Below the pieces are notes generated by a model. That model made no database searches. It was not told the DNA's origin and was given only the letters and a program-made list of their open reading frames with translations. From Blastococcus litoris (GTDB lineage Bacteria; Actinomycetota; Actinomycetes; Mycobacteriales; Geodermatophilaceae), in contig NZ_QCZF01000005.1 in NCBI RefSeq assembly GCF_003075095.1, positions 62,001-126,000 on the forward strand: DNA of 64,000 nucleotides, read 5' to 3'. Below, one piece after another: positions 1 through 8,950 of this stretch (the first letter of the stretch is position 1; the number at the start of each line of letters is the position of its first letter). Position numbers and translations under genes: made by a program.

Positions 1-493
1 CGGGCTGCACGCCGGTGGCCGGGTCCGGCTCGATCCAGCGGATCGTCCGGCCGGTCTCCGCGGCCACCGACGCCAGGACGAAGCGGTCGGTGGGGAAGTT
101 CTCGGTGTCGGCCACGATCTCGGTGCGCTCGGGCCGGGCGTCGACGGCGGCCCGGACGAGCTTGTAGAGCAGCACCGTGGTCGAGTCGCCCACGACCGTC
201 TGGCCCGGGGCGGCGCCGAGCACGACCCGCCCGATGAGGTCGCCCACGGCGGTCGGGCGGTCCAGCCACCGCTCGTCCCAGGCGCGGATCAGCCGCTCGC
301 CCCACTCGTCGTCGACGAACCGGGCGAGCCGCTCGCCCGTGACCCGCAGCGGCCGGCCGAGGGAGTTGCCGTCGAGGTAGGCGAGCACGCCGTCGGGCAG
401 CACGAACTCCGACCGGTACCCGGCCAGCGGGTCGCGCGCGTCGAGCTCGGCGGCGAGGTCGACCAGCTCCTCGGGGAGGCGGGGCTCAGGCAC
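1..493 (-). CDS. kynU: Kynureninase, N-terminal part (runs off left edge)
   Basis: PLP-dependent hydrolase that cleaves kynurenine or 3-hydroxykynurenine to (hydroxy)anthranilate and alanine in the cytosol. About 164 codons are visible. The GTG start at 493 overlaps the stop of the dioxygenase gene by 8 nt, so the two are probably co-translated. The visible stretch has the family's N-terminal LDGNSLGRP-type segment and the [11 protein letters not shown] phosphate-binding region, then a segment like TENFPTDRF. The C-terminal half, with the PLP lysine, lies outside the window. Family assignment is by recognition of these motifs; a different PLP fold-type I enzyme is unlikely given the dioxygenase neighbour. 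Confidence 0.88.
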   Translation of the reverse strand, partial: MPEPRLPEELVDLAAELDARDPLAGYRSEFVLPDGVLAYLDGNSLGRPLRVTGERLARFVDDEWGERLIRAWDERWLDRPTAVGDLIGRVVLGAAPGQTVVGDSTTVLLYKLVRAAVDARPERTEIVADTENFPTDRFVLASVAAETGRTIRWIEPDPATGVQP

Positions 494-1334
494 CGATCCA
501 CGTCCGCACGGTGTACAGCTCGGGGAAGAAGGTGAGGTCCAGTGCCCGCCTGAGGAAGTCCACGCCCGAGCTGCCGCCGGTACCGGTCCGGAAGCCGATC
601 GTGCGCTGCACGGTCCGCAGGTGCCGGAAGCGCCACAGCTGGACGGCGTCCTCGAGGTCGACGAGGTCCTCGCAGGCCGCGTACTCGGCCCAGTGCGTCG
701 TGGTGTCCTCGTAGATCCGCTGGAACACCGGCAGCAGGGCGGCGTCCTCCACCCAGGCCTTCCGGACGTCGCGGTCGAGGACGGAGCGGGGGACGTCGTG
801 CCCGTGGCGGGCGAGGAAGGCGAGGAAGGCGTCGTAGACGGTGGGGGAGTCGAGCAGCTCCGCGAGCATGCCGTGCGCCTCGGGCCGGGACTCGAAGACC
901 TTCAGCATGCGGGCGTTCTTGTTGCCGAGGACGAACTCGACGGCCCGGTACTGCCAGGACTGGAAGCCCGACGCGTTGCCGAGCACGCCCCGGAACTCCG
1001 TGTACTCGCTGGGCGTGAGGGTCGCGAGGACCGACCACTGGTCGGTGATGGTGCGGAAGACGTGCTTGACCCGCGCCAGCCCCTTGCGCGCCCGCCGCAC
1101 GTCGTCGGCGTCCAGGTAGGTGCGGACGGCGCGCAGCTCGTGCAGCGCCAGCTTCAGCCACAGCTCGGTCGTCTGGTGCGCGACGATGAACAGCGGCTCG
1201 TCGTGGTGGTCGCTGATCGGTTGCTGCGCCGACAGCAGGGCGTCCAGCGACAGGTAGCCGCCGTAGTCCATCCGCGCGGTGAAGTCCGTCTGCACGCCGT
1301 CCTCGATCGCGCGGACGCCGTCGTCGATCGCCAT
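486..1334 (-). CDS. kynA: Tryptophan 2,3-dioxygenase
   Basis: Haem dioxygenase opening the indole ring of L-tryptophan to N-formylkynurenine, the first step of the kynurenine pathway. The 282-aa length is normal for the bacterial enzyme. Recognisable segments are the [13 protein letters not shown] start, [17 protein letters not shown] (substrate and haem pocket), [17 protein letters not shown] and the proximal-haem region [14 protein letters not shown] near residue 240. It precedes kynureninase with an 8-nt overlap and is divergent from a formamidase 50 nt away, so three pathway steps sit together. ATG start. Confidence 0.95.
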   Translation of the reverse strand: MAIDDGVRAIEDGVQTDFTARMDYGGYLSLDALLSAQQPISDHHDEPLFIVAHQTTELWLKLALHELRAVRTYLDADDVRRARKGLARVKHVFRTITDQWSVLATLTPSEYTEFRGVLGNASGFQSWQYRAVEFVLGNKNARMLKVFESRPEAHGMLAELLDSPTVYDAFLAFLARHGHDVPRSVLDRDVRKAWVEDAALLPVFQRIYEDTTTHWAEYAACEDLVDLEDAVQLWRFRHLRTVQRTIGFRTGTGGSSGVDFLRRALDLTFFPELYTVRTWIGA

Positions 1335-1384
1335 GCCGCCTCCCGGGTCCGGGCCCGACGCTACCGATCGGGTACACCTGGTCC

Positions 1385-2128
1385 GTGGTCGCCGCCGGAT
1401 CGGAGGACAGATCGGTGCTGAGCCGGTCGGCGTCCGCTCCCGACGCCGTCGTCCCGTACGGCCCGGACGGCGACCAGGTCGCCGACGTCCGGTACGCCCG
1501 GGGGCCGGCTGCCCACCGGCCGGTGCTCGTCCTCCTGCACGGCGGCTTCTGGCGCCCGTCGTTCGACCGGCTGCACCTGCGGTCCACGACGGAGGCCCTC
1601 GCGGCGGCCGGCTGGACGACGGTGGCGCCGGAGTACCGGCGGGTCCCGGGGCGCCCGGACCGCACCGTGGCGGACGTCGCCGCCGCGGTGCGCGCCGTCG
1701 CGGGGCTGCCCGGGCTGGCCGGCCGGGCGGTCCTGCTCGCGGGGCACTCGGCCGGGGGCCACCTGGCCCTGCACGCGGCCGCCACCCTCGACGTGCCCGC
1801 CGGGGTACTGGCCCTCGCCCCGGTGGCCGACCTCCGCCTGGCGCAGGACCTCCGGCTGGACGGCGACGCGGTGACCGCCTTCCTCGGGGAGGACGCCGCC
1901 GCCCGCCCCGACCTCGACCCCGCGGCGCTGCCGTCCCCGGCCTGCGCGGTGCGGATCGTGCACGGCCGCGACGACGGCATCGTCCCGGTGGCGGTGAGCG
2001 GGTCCTACCTGCGGCGCCACCCCGCGGCCCGGCTCGACCGGGTCGACGGCGGGCACTTCGGGGTCATCGACCCGCTCAGCGGCGCCTGGCCCGCCGTGCT
2101 GGCGGCGCTCGCCGATCTCGGCGCCTGA
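1385..2128 (+). CDS. Kynurenine formamidase-like alpha/beta hydrolase
   Basis: Alpha/beta hydrolase of 247 aa, probably hydrolysing N-formylkynurenine to kynurenine. Visible features are the HGGFW oxyanion-hole motif (the HGGXW signature of arylformamidases, residues about 51-55), the nucleophile elbow GHSAGGH (about 119-125), an acid region [10 protein letters not shown] and the catalytic His in GGHFGV. It is transcribed divergently from kynA with only about 50 nt between the starts. That position supports the formamidase role over a general esterase. GTG start at 1385; an internal start a few codons later is possible. Confidence 0.8.
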   Translation: MVAAGSEDRSVLSRSASAPDAVVPYGPDGDQVADVRYARGPAAHRPVLVLLHGGFWRPSFDRLHLRSTTEALAAAGWTTVAPEYRRVPGRPDRTVADVAAAVRAVAGLPGLAGRAVLLAGHSAGGHLALHAAATLDVPAGVLALAPVADLRLAQDLRLDGDAVTAFLGEDAAARPDLDPAALPSPACAVRIVHGRDDGIVPVAVSGSYLRRHPAARLDRVDGGHFGVIDPLSGAWPAVLAALADLGA

Positions 2129-2133
2129 ACCGG

Positions 2134-4701
2134 TCAGGGAGCGCGCACGAGCGCGACGGCCTCCCGGTGGCCGAGCTCCGCGCCGTCGGCGACGGCGTCG
2201 GCGTAGGCCGCGGTGCCGAGGCACTCCCTGACGCGGTCGACCAGCTCGGCCTCGCTCCGGCGCGCCGCAGGCCAGGCCCGCAGACCCGCGCGCCGGCGGA
2301 GCCCGTCGGCCGCTCCCAGGGCGGTGGCCGCGCCCCGGCCGTCCCCGCGCGCCAGCGCGAGGTGTGCCCGGGCGACCAGGGAGAAGGTCAGCGTCAGGGT
2401 GCTGATGTCGGCGTCCGCACCCCCGTCCACCGACTCCAGGAGGAGGGGCCGGGCCTCCTCGGGGCGGCCGGTCCAGACGGCGAGGGCGGCGAGCTGGGCC
2501 AGGGCGGCCGACACGAGCCAGCGGTTCCCGGCCCGCCGGCCGAGCCCGGCGACCTCCGTGAGGTGCGCCCGCGCCGGCTCCGGCCGGCCGAGCACCATCT
2601 CGAGCCCGCCCACGGTCAGGAGCGCGAAGGCCTCGAACGGCGCGTCCTGGTCGCGGAAGCCCTCGAGCGCCGCCGTCGCCGCCCGGAGCGCCCCGTCGAC
2701 GTCGCCGACGACGGGCACGGTCCACGAGATCGCCAGCTGGGCGGCGCTCTCGAGGTAGGGGTCCCCGATCCTGCCCTCCAGCCGCCGGAGGTCCTCGACC
2801 GCAGCGAGCGCGCTGTCGTCGTCACCGACCTCGACGGCGGTCATGGCGGAGGTGACCAGCAGCTCGGCGCGGGCGCGGTCGTCGAGGGCATCGGCCCGGC
2901 GCTGCACTTCGTGGATCCACGTGCGGCCCTCGGACATCCGCCCGCGCATCTGCCAGAACAACCACAGGATGCGGAACAGGTGCGGCAGGGGCCTGACGTC
3001 GTGCGCGCAGAACCAGCCGATGGCCACCCGCAGGTTCTCCTCCTCGGTCCGCCACCGGTCCGCCCACTCGCCCTGGCCCTGCGACGGCCAGTCGGCGGCC
3101 TCCACGAGCGCCCGGAAGTACGCGGCGTGGCGCCGGGCGACCTCGTCCCGGTCCGGCCGGCCGGCCAGCCGCTCGGCGGCCAGCTCCCCGACCGCTCCGA
3201 GCATGCGGAACCGCGGACCGGTCCCGGACACGTCGATGACCACGAGGCTGTGCGCGGAGAGTGCGTCGAGCAGGTCGAGCGCCCGGTCCTCCGGGAGCGC
3301 GGTCACGGAGGTCGCGGCCTCGAGCGTCCACCCCTCGGCGAACACCGACAGGGTCTCCAGCACCTCCCGCTCGTCGTCCGCCAGCAGCCCGACGCTCCAC
3401 TCGACCGTCGCGCGCAGCGTGCGCTGGCGCTCGGGGAGGTCGACCGGACCGGGGCCCAGGGCGTCGAGGCGGGAGCCGAGCCGGGCCAGCAGCGCGGCGG
3501 GGTCGAGCAGCCTGCTGCGCGCCGCGGCGAGCTCGATCGCCAGCGGCAGGCCGTCGAGGCGGCGGCAGATCTCCGCGACGACCGGCGCGTTGGTCTCGGT
3601 CAGCGCGAAGTCGTAGCGGACCGCCCGCGCGCGGTCCTCGAACAGCTGCACGGCCGGCAGCGCCGCGAGCTCCTCGAGGCGGGGCCGCTCCGGCAGCGCC
3701 GGCACGTCGAGCGCGCCGACGGCGTACTCCCGTTCGGCGCGGAGCCGGAGCGCGGTGCGGCTGGTGACCAGGACGGTGAGCCCCGCGCACCGCGCCAGCA
3801 GCTGGTCGAGGTCGGACGCGACCCCGACCAGCTGCTCGAGGTTGTCGAGCACGAGCAATGCCGGGGCGTCGGCGAGGTGCTCGGCGACGACGTCCACCGG
3901 TGGTCGGCTCCCGTCGACGGGGGCGCCCAGCACGGCCGCCACGCGGGGCAGCACCAGCGCCGGCTCGACGACGGAGGCCAGCGGGACGAAGACGGCGCCG
4001 CGCGGGAAGGAGCGCTCGAGCCGATCGGCCACCGCGATCGCCAGGCGGGTCTTCCCGACGCCTCCGGGGCCGGTGAGGGTGACCAGGCGTGCGCCGGCCG
4101 ACCGCACCAGCGCCGCGACGGCGTCGATGTCCCGCTCCCTGCCGATCAGCGACGTCGGCGTGGTGGGCAGTGACCGGGCGGGCGGCCGCGCATCGGCCGG
4201 CGGGGCCGGAGCCGCCGCCCCGAACCGCTCGCTGAGCAGCAGCGCCAGGTCGTCTCGCACGAGCCGCCCGAGCTCCCGCGGTGTCCGGAAGGTCCGGTAG
4301 GAATCCGCCCCTTCGGCCTGGAGCTCGCCGATCATGCCGGTCAGCCGGGCCTCCCGGTCCGGTGCCGGCTCCTTGACGTACAGCAGCCGGGGGATCGAGC
4401 CCGACAGCCGGAACTCGTCCTCGAGCCCGGAGACGTCCATGCCCGGCCCGATCCAGCCGTACCGCTGCCAGTACAGGCCGACGAAGACGTCGGACTGCGC
4501 GAGGTAGGCGCGGTAGAGCTCGCGGGGCGGGTGCGGGCGGGCCCCGAGCTCGAACATGACCGGAGTGAGCCGGAGCGCCGAGACGGCCCGCGCGACGGAC
4601 GCCCGCTCCGGGGCCAGCTCCGCCAGCGTCGAGCTCACGAACACCCGCAGCCGCTGGTCCGGGGTGCGGATCGGCAGCGTCTCGTGCGCGTCGGCAGCCA
4701 T
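2134..4701 (-). CDS. DUF4062-STAND ATPase with TPR-like C-terminus
   Basis: Predicted signalling ATPase of 855 aa. Order: DUF4062 domain at about 17-110 (RVFVSSTLAEL start), linker, then an NB-ARC/STAND NTPase with Walker A TGPGGVGKT at about 210-218 and the LVLDNLEQL Walker B-type segment. A winged-helix region follows, then a long helical repeat half typical of TPR arrays. No C-terminal HTH is visible, unlike AfsR/LuxR-type regulators. The ATG at 4701 is chosen because upstream in-frame sequence is arginine-rich and without homology. It is divergent from an SNF2 helicase across a 368-nt gap. Role unknown: regulator or immune-type sensor are both possible. Confidence 0.75.
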   Translation of the reverse strand: MAADAHETLPIRTPDQRLRVFVSSTLAELAPERASVARAVSALRLTPVMFELGARPHPPRELYRAYLAQSDVFVGLYWQRYGWIGPGMDVSGLEDEFRLSGSIPRLLYVKEPAPDREARLTGMIGELQAEGADSYRTFRTPRELGRLVRDDLALLLSERFGAAAPAPPADARPPARSLPTTPTSLIGRERDIDAVAALVRSAGARLVTLTGPGGVGKTRLAIAVADRLERSFPRGAVFVPLASVVEPALVLPRVAAVLGAPVDGSRPPVDVVAEHLADAPALLVLDNLEQLVGVASDLDQLLARCAGLTVLVTSRTALRLRAEREYAVGALDVPALPERPRLEELAALPAVQLFEDRARAVRYDFALTETNAPVVAEICRRLDGLPLAIELAAARSRLLDPAALLARLGSRLDALGPGPVDLPERQRTLRATVEWSVGLLADDEREVLETLSVFAEGWTLEAATSVTALPEDRALDLLDALSAHSLVVIDVSGTGPRFRMLGAVGELAAERLAGRPDRDEVARRHAAYFRALVEAADWPSQGQGEWADRWRTEEENLRVAIGWFCAHDVRPLPHLFRILWLFWQMRGRMSEGRTWIHEVQRRADALDDRARAELLVTSAMTAVEVGDDDSALAAVEDLRRLEGRIGDPYLESAAQLAISWTVPVVGDVDGALRAATAALEGFRDQDAPFEAFALLTVGGLEMVLGRPEPARAHLTEVAGLGRRAGNRWLVSAALAQLAALAVWTGRPEEARPLLLESVDGGADADISTLTLTFSLVARAHLALARGDGRGAATALGAADGLRRRAGLRAWPAARRSEAELVDRVRECLGTAAYADAVADGAELGHREAVALVRAP

Positions 4702-5069
4702 GCGTCGTCCTCGGCGGGGTGGGAGGGGTGGGAACCATCGTGTCGCCGGCGCGGGTGCTGCGAACAGGTCTCTCGCCGCGGGTCGCGGCACGCCGTCCTC
4801 CGTCGGGCCGCCCGCGGGTGCGGTGGCCGGTACGATGGCGGTGTACGGCCACGACGTGGACCCCGCTCGTCGTGCGACGACCTGTTCTCTGCGGTCGCCG
4901 CCACAGTCGTCGACTGCCGGCTCTGGTCTCCCGCCGTGGTCGTCCGCCGGGTTCCGCGGTGCCGATCCCTCGGCACGCCGCACCACCGGGCCGGGGGCAG
5001 CACCCCCGTCCGCGGGACCGCACGGCAGCCGGGCACGCCACCGCGCCCGGCATCTCGGAGGAGGAGTAC
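4702..5069. other. Divergent promoter region between STAND ATPase and helicase
   Basis: 368 nt with no convincing gene; in-frame extensions of both neighbours into it are low-complexity and arginine/proline-rich. It should carry both promoters. A perfect RBS-like run (ggaggagg) sits at about 5057-5065 just before the helicase GTG. A separated GAACAGG/CCTGTTC pair occurs around 4767 and 4880, too far apart to call an operator. Confidence 0.6.
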
Positions 5070-7196
5070 GTGGCTCGACCAGGCCAGCGCCGGAACGGCG
5101 CTCGCCGCAGCGCCCCGCGCAACCAGCGCCGCGTCCGGGACGGCGACGTGATCGCGGAGCTCGCCCGCGCGGTGCGCGAGGTCGAGGCCGCCGTCCAGCG
5201 GGGCCGCGTGACGCCCTCGGTCCGGACGAAGTTCCAGGCCATCGCACTGCTGATGCGCGAGCAGCACGCCCAGGTGCGGGCCGACGAGACCAGCAGCGCC
5301 GCGCACCGGGCCGAGCAGCTCAAGCGCCTCGACGGCGTCGCGACCATCCTGGCCAAGACCGCGGTGCGCGACTCGGGGTTGCTCGGGCTGCTCGCCGAGG
5401 ACGCCGTCGTCACCGAGGCGGCCCGCTCGCTGGTGCGCGAGATGCTGCGCGACGTCGGCGTCGAGCCCGCCCCGGAGGAGATCGCCGAGCCCGAGCCGCT
5501 CGACGTCCCCGCCGTCCCGGAACGCCGGGTCGTCCCGCAGTCGGTCGTCGCCCGGCAGCTGGCCAACCCCTTCCTCGCCCCCGACTTCTCGGCGGCCCCG
5601 CAGCGGCCCGTGCGGCCGCGCCGGCTGGCCGGCTGGGAGCTCCTCGGCCCGCTGCTCCGGTCGTTCGAGCGGGCCGGGAGCGGCGAGCCGGCGTGCATGG
5701 CGCTGCCGGCGCCTACCTCCCTGCGTGCCGCCGGTGGGCGCCAGCTGATGCCGCACCAGGCGCAGCTGGTCGCTGCCGCGGCCGACGGCCACCGCACGTT
5801 CCTGCTCGCCGACGAACCGGGACTGGGCAAGACGGCCCAGGCCCTGCTCGCGGCCGAGGCCGCCGACGCCTACCCCCTGCTCGTCGTCGTCCCGAACGTC
5901 GTCAAGACCAACTGGGCGCGGGAGGCGGGGATCTGGACGCCGCACCGCCCCGCCACCGTGGTGCACGGCAACGGCGACACCATCGACGGGTTCGCCGACA
6001 TCGTCGTCGTCAACTACGAGGTGCTCGACCGCCACGTCGGCTGGCTCGGCGACTTCGGTTTCCGCGGCATGGTGGTCGACGAGGCGCACTTCATCAAGAA
6101 CAAGTCCTCGCAGCGGTCGCAGCACGTCCTGGAGATCTCCGAGCGCATCCGGGCGCGCACGACGCGGCCCCTGCTCATGGCGCTCACCGGGACCCCGCTG
6201 ATCAACGACATCGAGGACTTCCTGACCATCTGGCAGTTCCTCGGCTGGATCGACGACAGCAAGCCGCTGGGCGACCTCATGGAGGCGCTCGAGGACACCG
6301 GCCTGACGCCGGCCGACCCGGGCTTCTACGCGGCTGCCCGGCGGGCGGTCATCGACCGCGGCATCGTGCGGCGCCGCAAGGTCGACGTGGCCGCCGACAT
6401 CCCTGCCCGCCGGGTCGCCGACCTGCCGGTGGAGCTCGAGGGCGCGGCCGGCAGGTCGATCCGGGCGGCCGAGCGGGAACTGGCCCGCCGGATGGTGGCC
6501 CGCTACGAGACGGCGATCGCCGCCCGCTCGTCCGACGACGGCGCCGACGGCATCGACCTGGAGCTCGTCCGCCGGATCGCCCGGGCCGAGCTCAAGGACG
6601 CGACCGCGGGCGAGGCCGGCGAGAACGTCTTCAGCATGATGCGCCGGCTCGGGCAGGCGAAGGCCGGTCTCGCCGCCGACTACGCCGCCCAGCTGGCCCG
6701 CAGCGCCGGCAAGGTCGTGTTCTTCGCCAAGCACGTCGACGTCATGGACGCCGCCGAGGAGTCCTTCACCCGCCAGGGCATCCGGTTCTCCTCGATCCGG
6801 GGCGACCAGACGTCGACGGCGCGGCAGCGCAACATCGACGCCTTCGTCAAGGACCCCGACGTCGCGATCGCGGTCTGCTCGCTGACCGCCGCGGGCGTGG
6901 GCCTGAACCTGCAGGTGGCGTCCAACATCGTGCTCGCCGAGCTGTCGTGGACCGACGCCGAGCAGACGCAGGCGATCGACCGCAGCCACCGCATCGGCCA
7001 GAGCGAACCGGTCACCGCGTGGCGGATCATCGCCGCGCAGACGATCGACGCGCGGATCGCGGAGCTGATCGACAGCAAGGCGGGGCTGGCCGCCCGGGCG
7101 CTGGACGGCTCGGACGAGGAGGTGCAGTCGTCGGCCGACGTGCAGCTCGAGGCGCTGGTCTCCCTGCTGAGCGACGCGCTGGCGGACCGGTCCTAG
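5070..7196 (+). CDS. SNF2-family DEAD/DEAH-box helicase
   Basis: ATP-dependent DNA translocase/helicase of 708 aa. The GTG at 5070 is chosen for its strong upstream RBS (ggaggagga, about 8 nt away). Residues 1-200 form an actinobacterial N-terminal region with no recognised domain. Then come Walker A DEPGLGKT (about 248-255), motif II DEAH (338-341), motif III ALTGTPL, and the C-terminal helicase domain with motif V-type GVGLNLQVA and motif VI QAIDRSHRIGQ. SNF2 signatures (DRxHRIGQ, GTPL) distinguish it from RecQ- or UvrB-type enzymes. Substrate is unknown; no nuclease domain is visible. Confidence 0.88.
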   Translation: MARPGQRRNGARRSAPRNQRRVRDGDVIAELARAVREVEAAVQRGRVTPSVRTKFQAIALLMREQHAQVRADETSSAAHRAEQLKRLDGVATILAKTAVRDSGLLGLLAEDAVVTEAARSLVREMLRDVGVEPAPEEIAEPEPLDVPAVPERRVVPQSVVARQLANPFLAPDFSAAPQRPVRPRRLAGWELLGPLLRSFERAGSGEPACMALPAPTSLRAAGGRQLMPHQAQLVAAAADGHRTFLLADEPGLGKTAQALLAAEAADAYPLLVVVPNVVKTNWAREAGIWTPHRPATVVHGNGDTIDGFADIVVVNYEVLDRHVGWLGDFGFRGMVVDEAHFIKNKSSQRSQHVLEISERIRARTTRPLLMALTGTPLINDIEDFLTIWQFLGWIDDSKPLGDLMEALEDTGLTPADPGFYAAARRAVIDRGIVRRRKVDVAADIPARRVADLPVELEGAAGRSIRAAERELARRMVARYETAIAARSSDDGADGIDLELVRRIARAELKDATAGEAGENVFSMMRRLGQAKAGLAADYAAQLARSAGKVVFFAKHVDVMDAAEESFTRQGIRFSSIRGDQTSTARQRNIDAFVKDPDVAIAVCSLTAAGVGLNLQVASNIVLAELSWTDAEQTQAIDRSHRIGQSEPVTAWRIIAAQTIDARIAELIDSKAGLAARALDGSDEEVQSSADVQLEALVSLLSDALADRS

Positions 7197-7200
7197 CGCC

Positions 7201-7632
7201 TCACCGCCAGGGGTCGGTGATCTCGCGCAGGTCGGCGAGGACGTCCCGTAGCAGCGCCATGCGCTCGCGCCCGAGGTGGGCGGTCCACTCGGCCTCCACC
7301 TCGGCGACCACACGGCGGGAGACCTCGACGCTGCGGGCCCCCCGCTCGGCGATCCGGACCAGGCGCGCCCGCCCGTCCGCCGGGTCGGCGACGCGTTCCA
7401 CGTACCCGGCCCGTTCCAGCTGGTCCACCAGGAAGCCGGCGCTCTGCTTGGTGATGCCGGCCTGCGCGGCGAGGTCGGTGAGCCGGCTGCCCTCGGGCGC
7501 GATCCGCTGGAAGACCTGCGCCTGGGCGGGGGAGACGTCGTCGAAGCCGGCCTCGGCCAGCGCGGCGAAGACGCGGCCCTCCATCGCCCGGTACGGCAGG
7601 AACAGCAGAAGGCCGACGTTCAGCGGCTCCAT
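7201..7632 (-). CDS. MarR-family regulator, module copy 1
   Basis: Winged-helix MarR repressor of 143 aa. The DNA-recognition region (about residues 48-75, ITKQSAGFLVDQLERAGYV) is followed by the wing DPADGRARLVRI. ATG at 7632 matches the start MEPLNVGLLLFLPYRAM shared with two paralogues at 45563 and 56632; identity to the 45.5-kb copy is about 84% by eye. It is divergent from a mycothiol-dependent isomerase-like gene, with a 38-bp palindrome between them, so it probably represses both. The ligand is unknown. Confidence 0.9.
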   Translation of the reverse strand: MEPLNVGLLLFLPYRAMEGRVFAALAEAGFDDVSPAQAQVFQRIAPEGSRLTDLAAQAGITKQSAGFLVDQLERAGYVERVADPADGRARLVRIAERGARSVEVSRRVVAEVEAEWTAHLGRERMALLRDVLADLREITDPWR

Positions 7633-7655
7633 CACGTTTGACGATGGTAGGCAAC

Positions 7656-7693
7656 GGTAAGAGAATCTGACGAGTCCGTCAGACTCTCTTACC
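7656..7693. promoter_or_regulatory. Palindromic operator, module copy 1
   Basis: Near-perfect 38-bp dyad between the divergent MarR and mycothiol-enzyme starts. Half-site GGTAAGAGAATCTGACG is matched on the other side with only one mismatch outside the central few bases. The same half-site (GTAAGAGAnTCTGAC) recurs at 45506-45541 and 56575-56610 in the same position. This is strong evidence for a MarR-type operator that also overlaps the promoters. Confidence 0.85.
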
Positions 7694-7708
7694 ACCTCGG
7701 GAGCACCC

Positions 7709-8359
7709 GTGGACCGAGACGAGAAGTGGGCAGTCGTCGCCGCCGGGCGCCGCGAGCTCGCCGACCTGCTGGACGGCGCGGCCGAGGCCGACCGGGACCG
7801 GCCGTCGCTCTGCCGTGAGTGGCGGGTGCGCGACGTCGCCGCGCACGTCGCCCTGACTCCGCAGTCGCCCGGGATCGTGCGCCTCCTCGGCATGGGGATC
7901 CGCGTCCGGGGCGACTTCGACGCGCTCAACCGGGAGCTCGCGGTGCGCCACGCCGATCGGCCGGGCGCCGACCTCGTCGCGGAGCTGCGGGCGCTGGCCT
8001 GGAGCCGGAGCAAGCCGGCGATCACGACCCTCGACAACCTGCTCTTCGACACCCTCGTCCACGTCCAGGACGTCGCCGTCCCGCTCGGCCGGACCGTCGT
8101 CATGCCACCCGAGGCCGGGCGAGAGGGTGCCGAGCGCGTGTGGCGGATGGGCTGGCCGTTCTGGGCACGACGCCGGTTGCGAGGCCTGCGGCTGTCCGCG
8201 ACGGACGTGGACTGGGCGGTGGGGGAGGGCGCCGAGGTCCGCGGGCCGGTTCGGGCGCTGCTGCTCCTGCTCACCGGCCGGAAGGAAGCCGCGCTCCCGG
8301 AGCTGACCGGCCCGGGGGCCGCCCGGCTGACCGGGGCGGGGACCGGACCCGGGCGGTGA
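7709..8359 (+). CDS. Mycothiol-dependent maleylpyruvate isomerase-family protein, copy 1
   Basis: 216-aa DinB-like four-helix protein of the maleylpyruvate isomerase/mycothiol-dependent family (TIGR03083 type). Visible marks are the EKWxVVAAGRREL start, WRVRDVAAHVALTPQSPG with a metal-ligand His, and FDTLVHVQDVAVPLG with a second His, then an AWWWP-like WRMGWPFWARRRL segment. Family members use mycothiol as cofactor or thiol acceptor; the substrate here is unknown. The GTG at 7709 lies 16 nt after the operator dyad. Paralogues are at 44819 and 55892. Confidence 0.8.
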   Translation: MDRDEKWAVVAAGRRELADLLDGAAEADRDRPSLCREWRVRDVAAHVALTPQSPGIVRLLGMGIRVRGDFDALNRELAVRHADRPGADLVAELRALAWSRSKPAITTLDNLLFDTLVHVQDVAVPLGRTVVMPPEAGREGAERVWRMGWPFWARRRLRGLRLSATDVDWAVGEGAEVRGPVRALLLLLTGRKEAALPELTGPGAARLTGAGTGPGR

Positions 8360-8413
8360 CGGGAGCGGTTGACGCCGCCGATATCCGCTTGCCGGCACGG
8401 GGGGACGGCTGCC

Positions 8414-8728
8414 AGCGTCGCCCCGTGCCGCCCACCAGCGCAGGCCCACCGACCGCCGCGTTCCTCGCGGCGGCGGAGGCCGCGGCCCGCGCCCGCCCGG
8501 AGGTGGACCCGCGCATCCACCACAACGGCGCCAAGCAGTTCCGCCCCCCCCGTCGTCGGCGCCCTCGATCTCGGCTACAGCACCCTCGAGCTGCCCGCCG
8601 AGGACCGGGCGGACCTCCGCCTCACGATCTACACCGCCGAACCGGGGTCGCCGTCCGCGGACGGGCTCGCGCTGCTGGCCAGTTGGGCGGCGACCGCACC
8701 GGACGCGACGGGAGCCGACCGGTCCTGA
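8414..8728 (+). pseudogene. Frameshifted C-terminal remnant of an MmyB-type regulator
   Basis: No intact gene here. From about 8414 one frame reads an FLAAAEAAARARPEVDPRIHHNGAKQFR-like stretch. After a run of eight C (8544-8551) the next frame reads PVVGALDLGYSTLELPAE and then AEPGSPSADGLALLASWA up to the stop at 8728. The latter matches the end of the MmyB-type ligand-binding domain found in XRE/HTH_31 actinobacterial regulators. The HTH and most of the ligand domain are missing. The homopolymer could be a sequencing slip, but the missing N-terminus makes a remnant more likely. Confidence 0.6.
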
Positions 8729-8950
8729 GGCGGCGTCGCTCGCCCGCGGGGGTGGCGCGGCACGAGCGGCACGGCGACCGGCACGTCGCCGCCCACGCAG
8801 CGGACCGGCCCGCCGGCGTGGAGACGCTCCCGGACGGCGTCGCGGCAGGGTCTGCGGCACCCCGTGCGCGGAGCGCGCGGCCGCCGTGGTTGCGTGTCGG
8901 GGCGCCGGGCCGTCGGCGGCAGGGCGACGTCCGGAGGGTCGGTCAGGAAC

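Noticed and set aside
4767-4886. GAACAGG/CCTGTTC inverted pair upstream of the helicase
   Set aside because: The arms are more than 100 nt apart and no LexA-type spacing is present.
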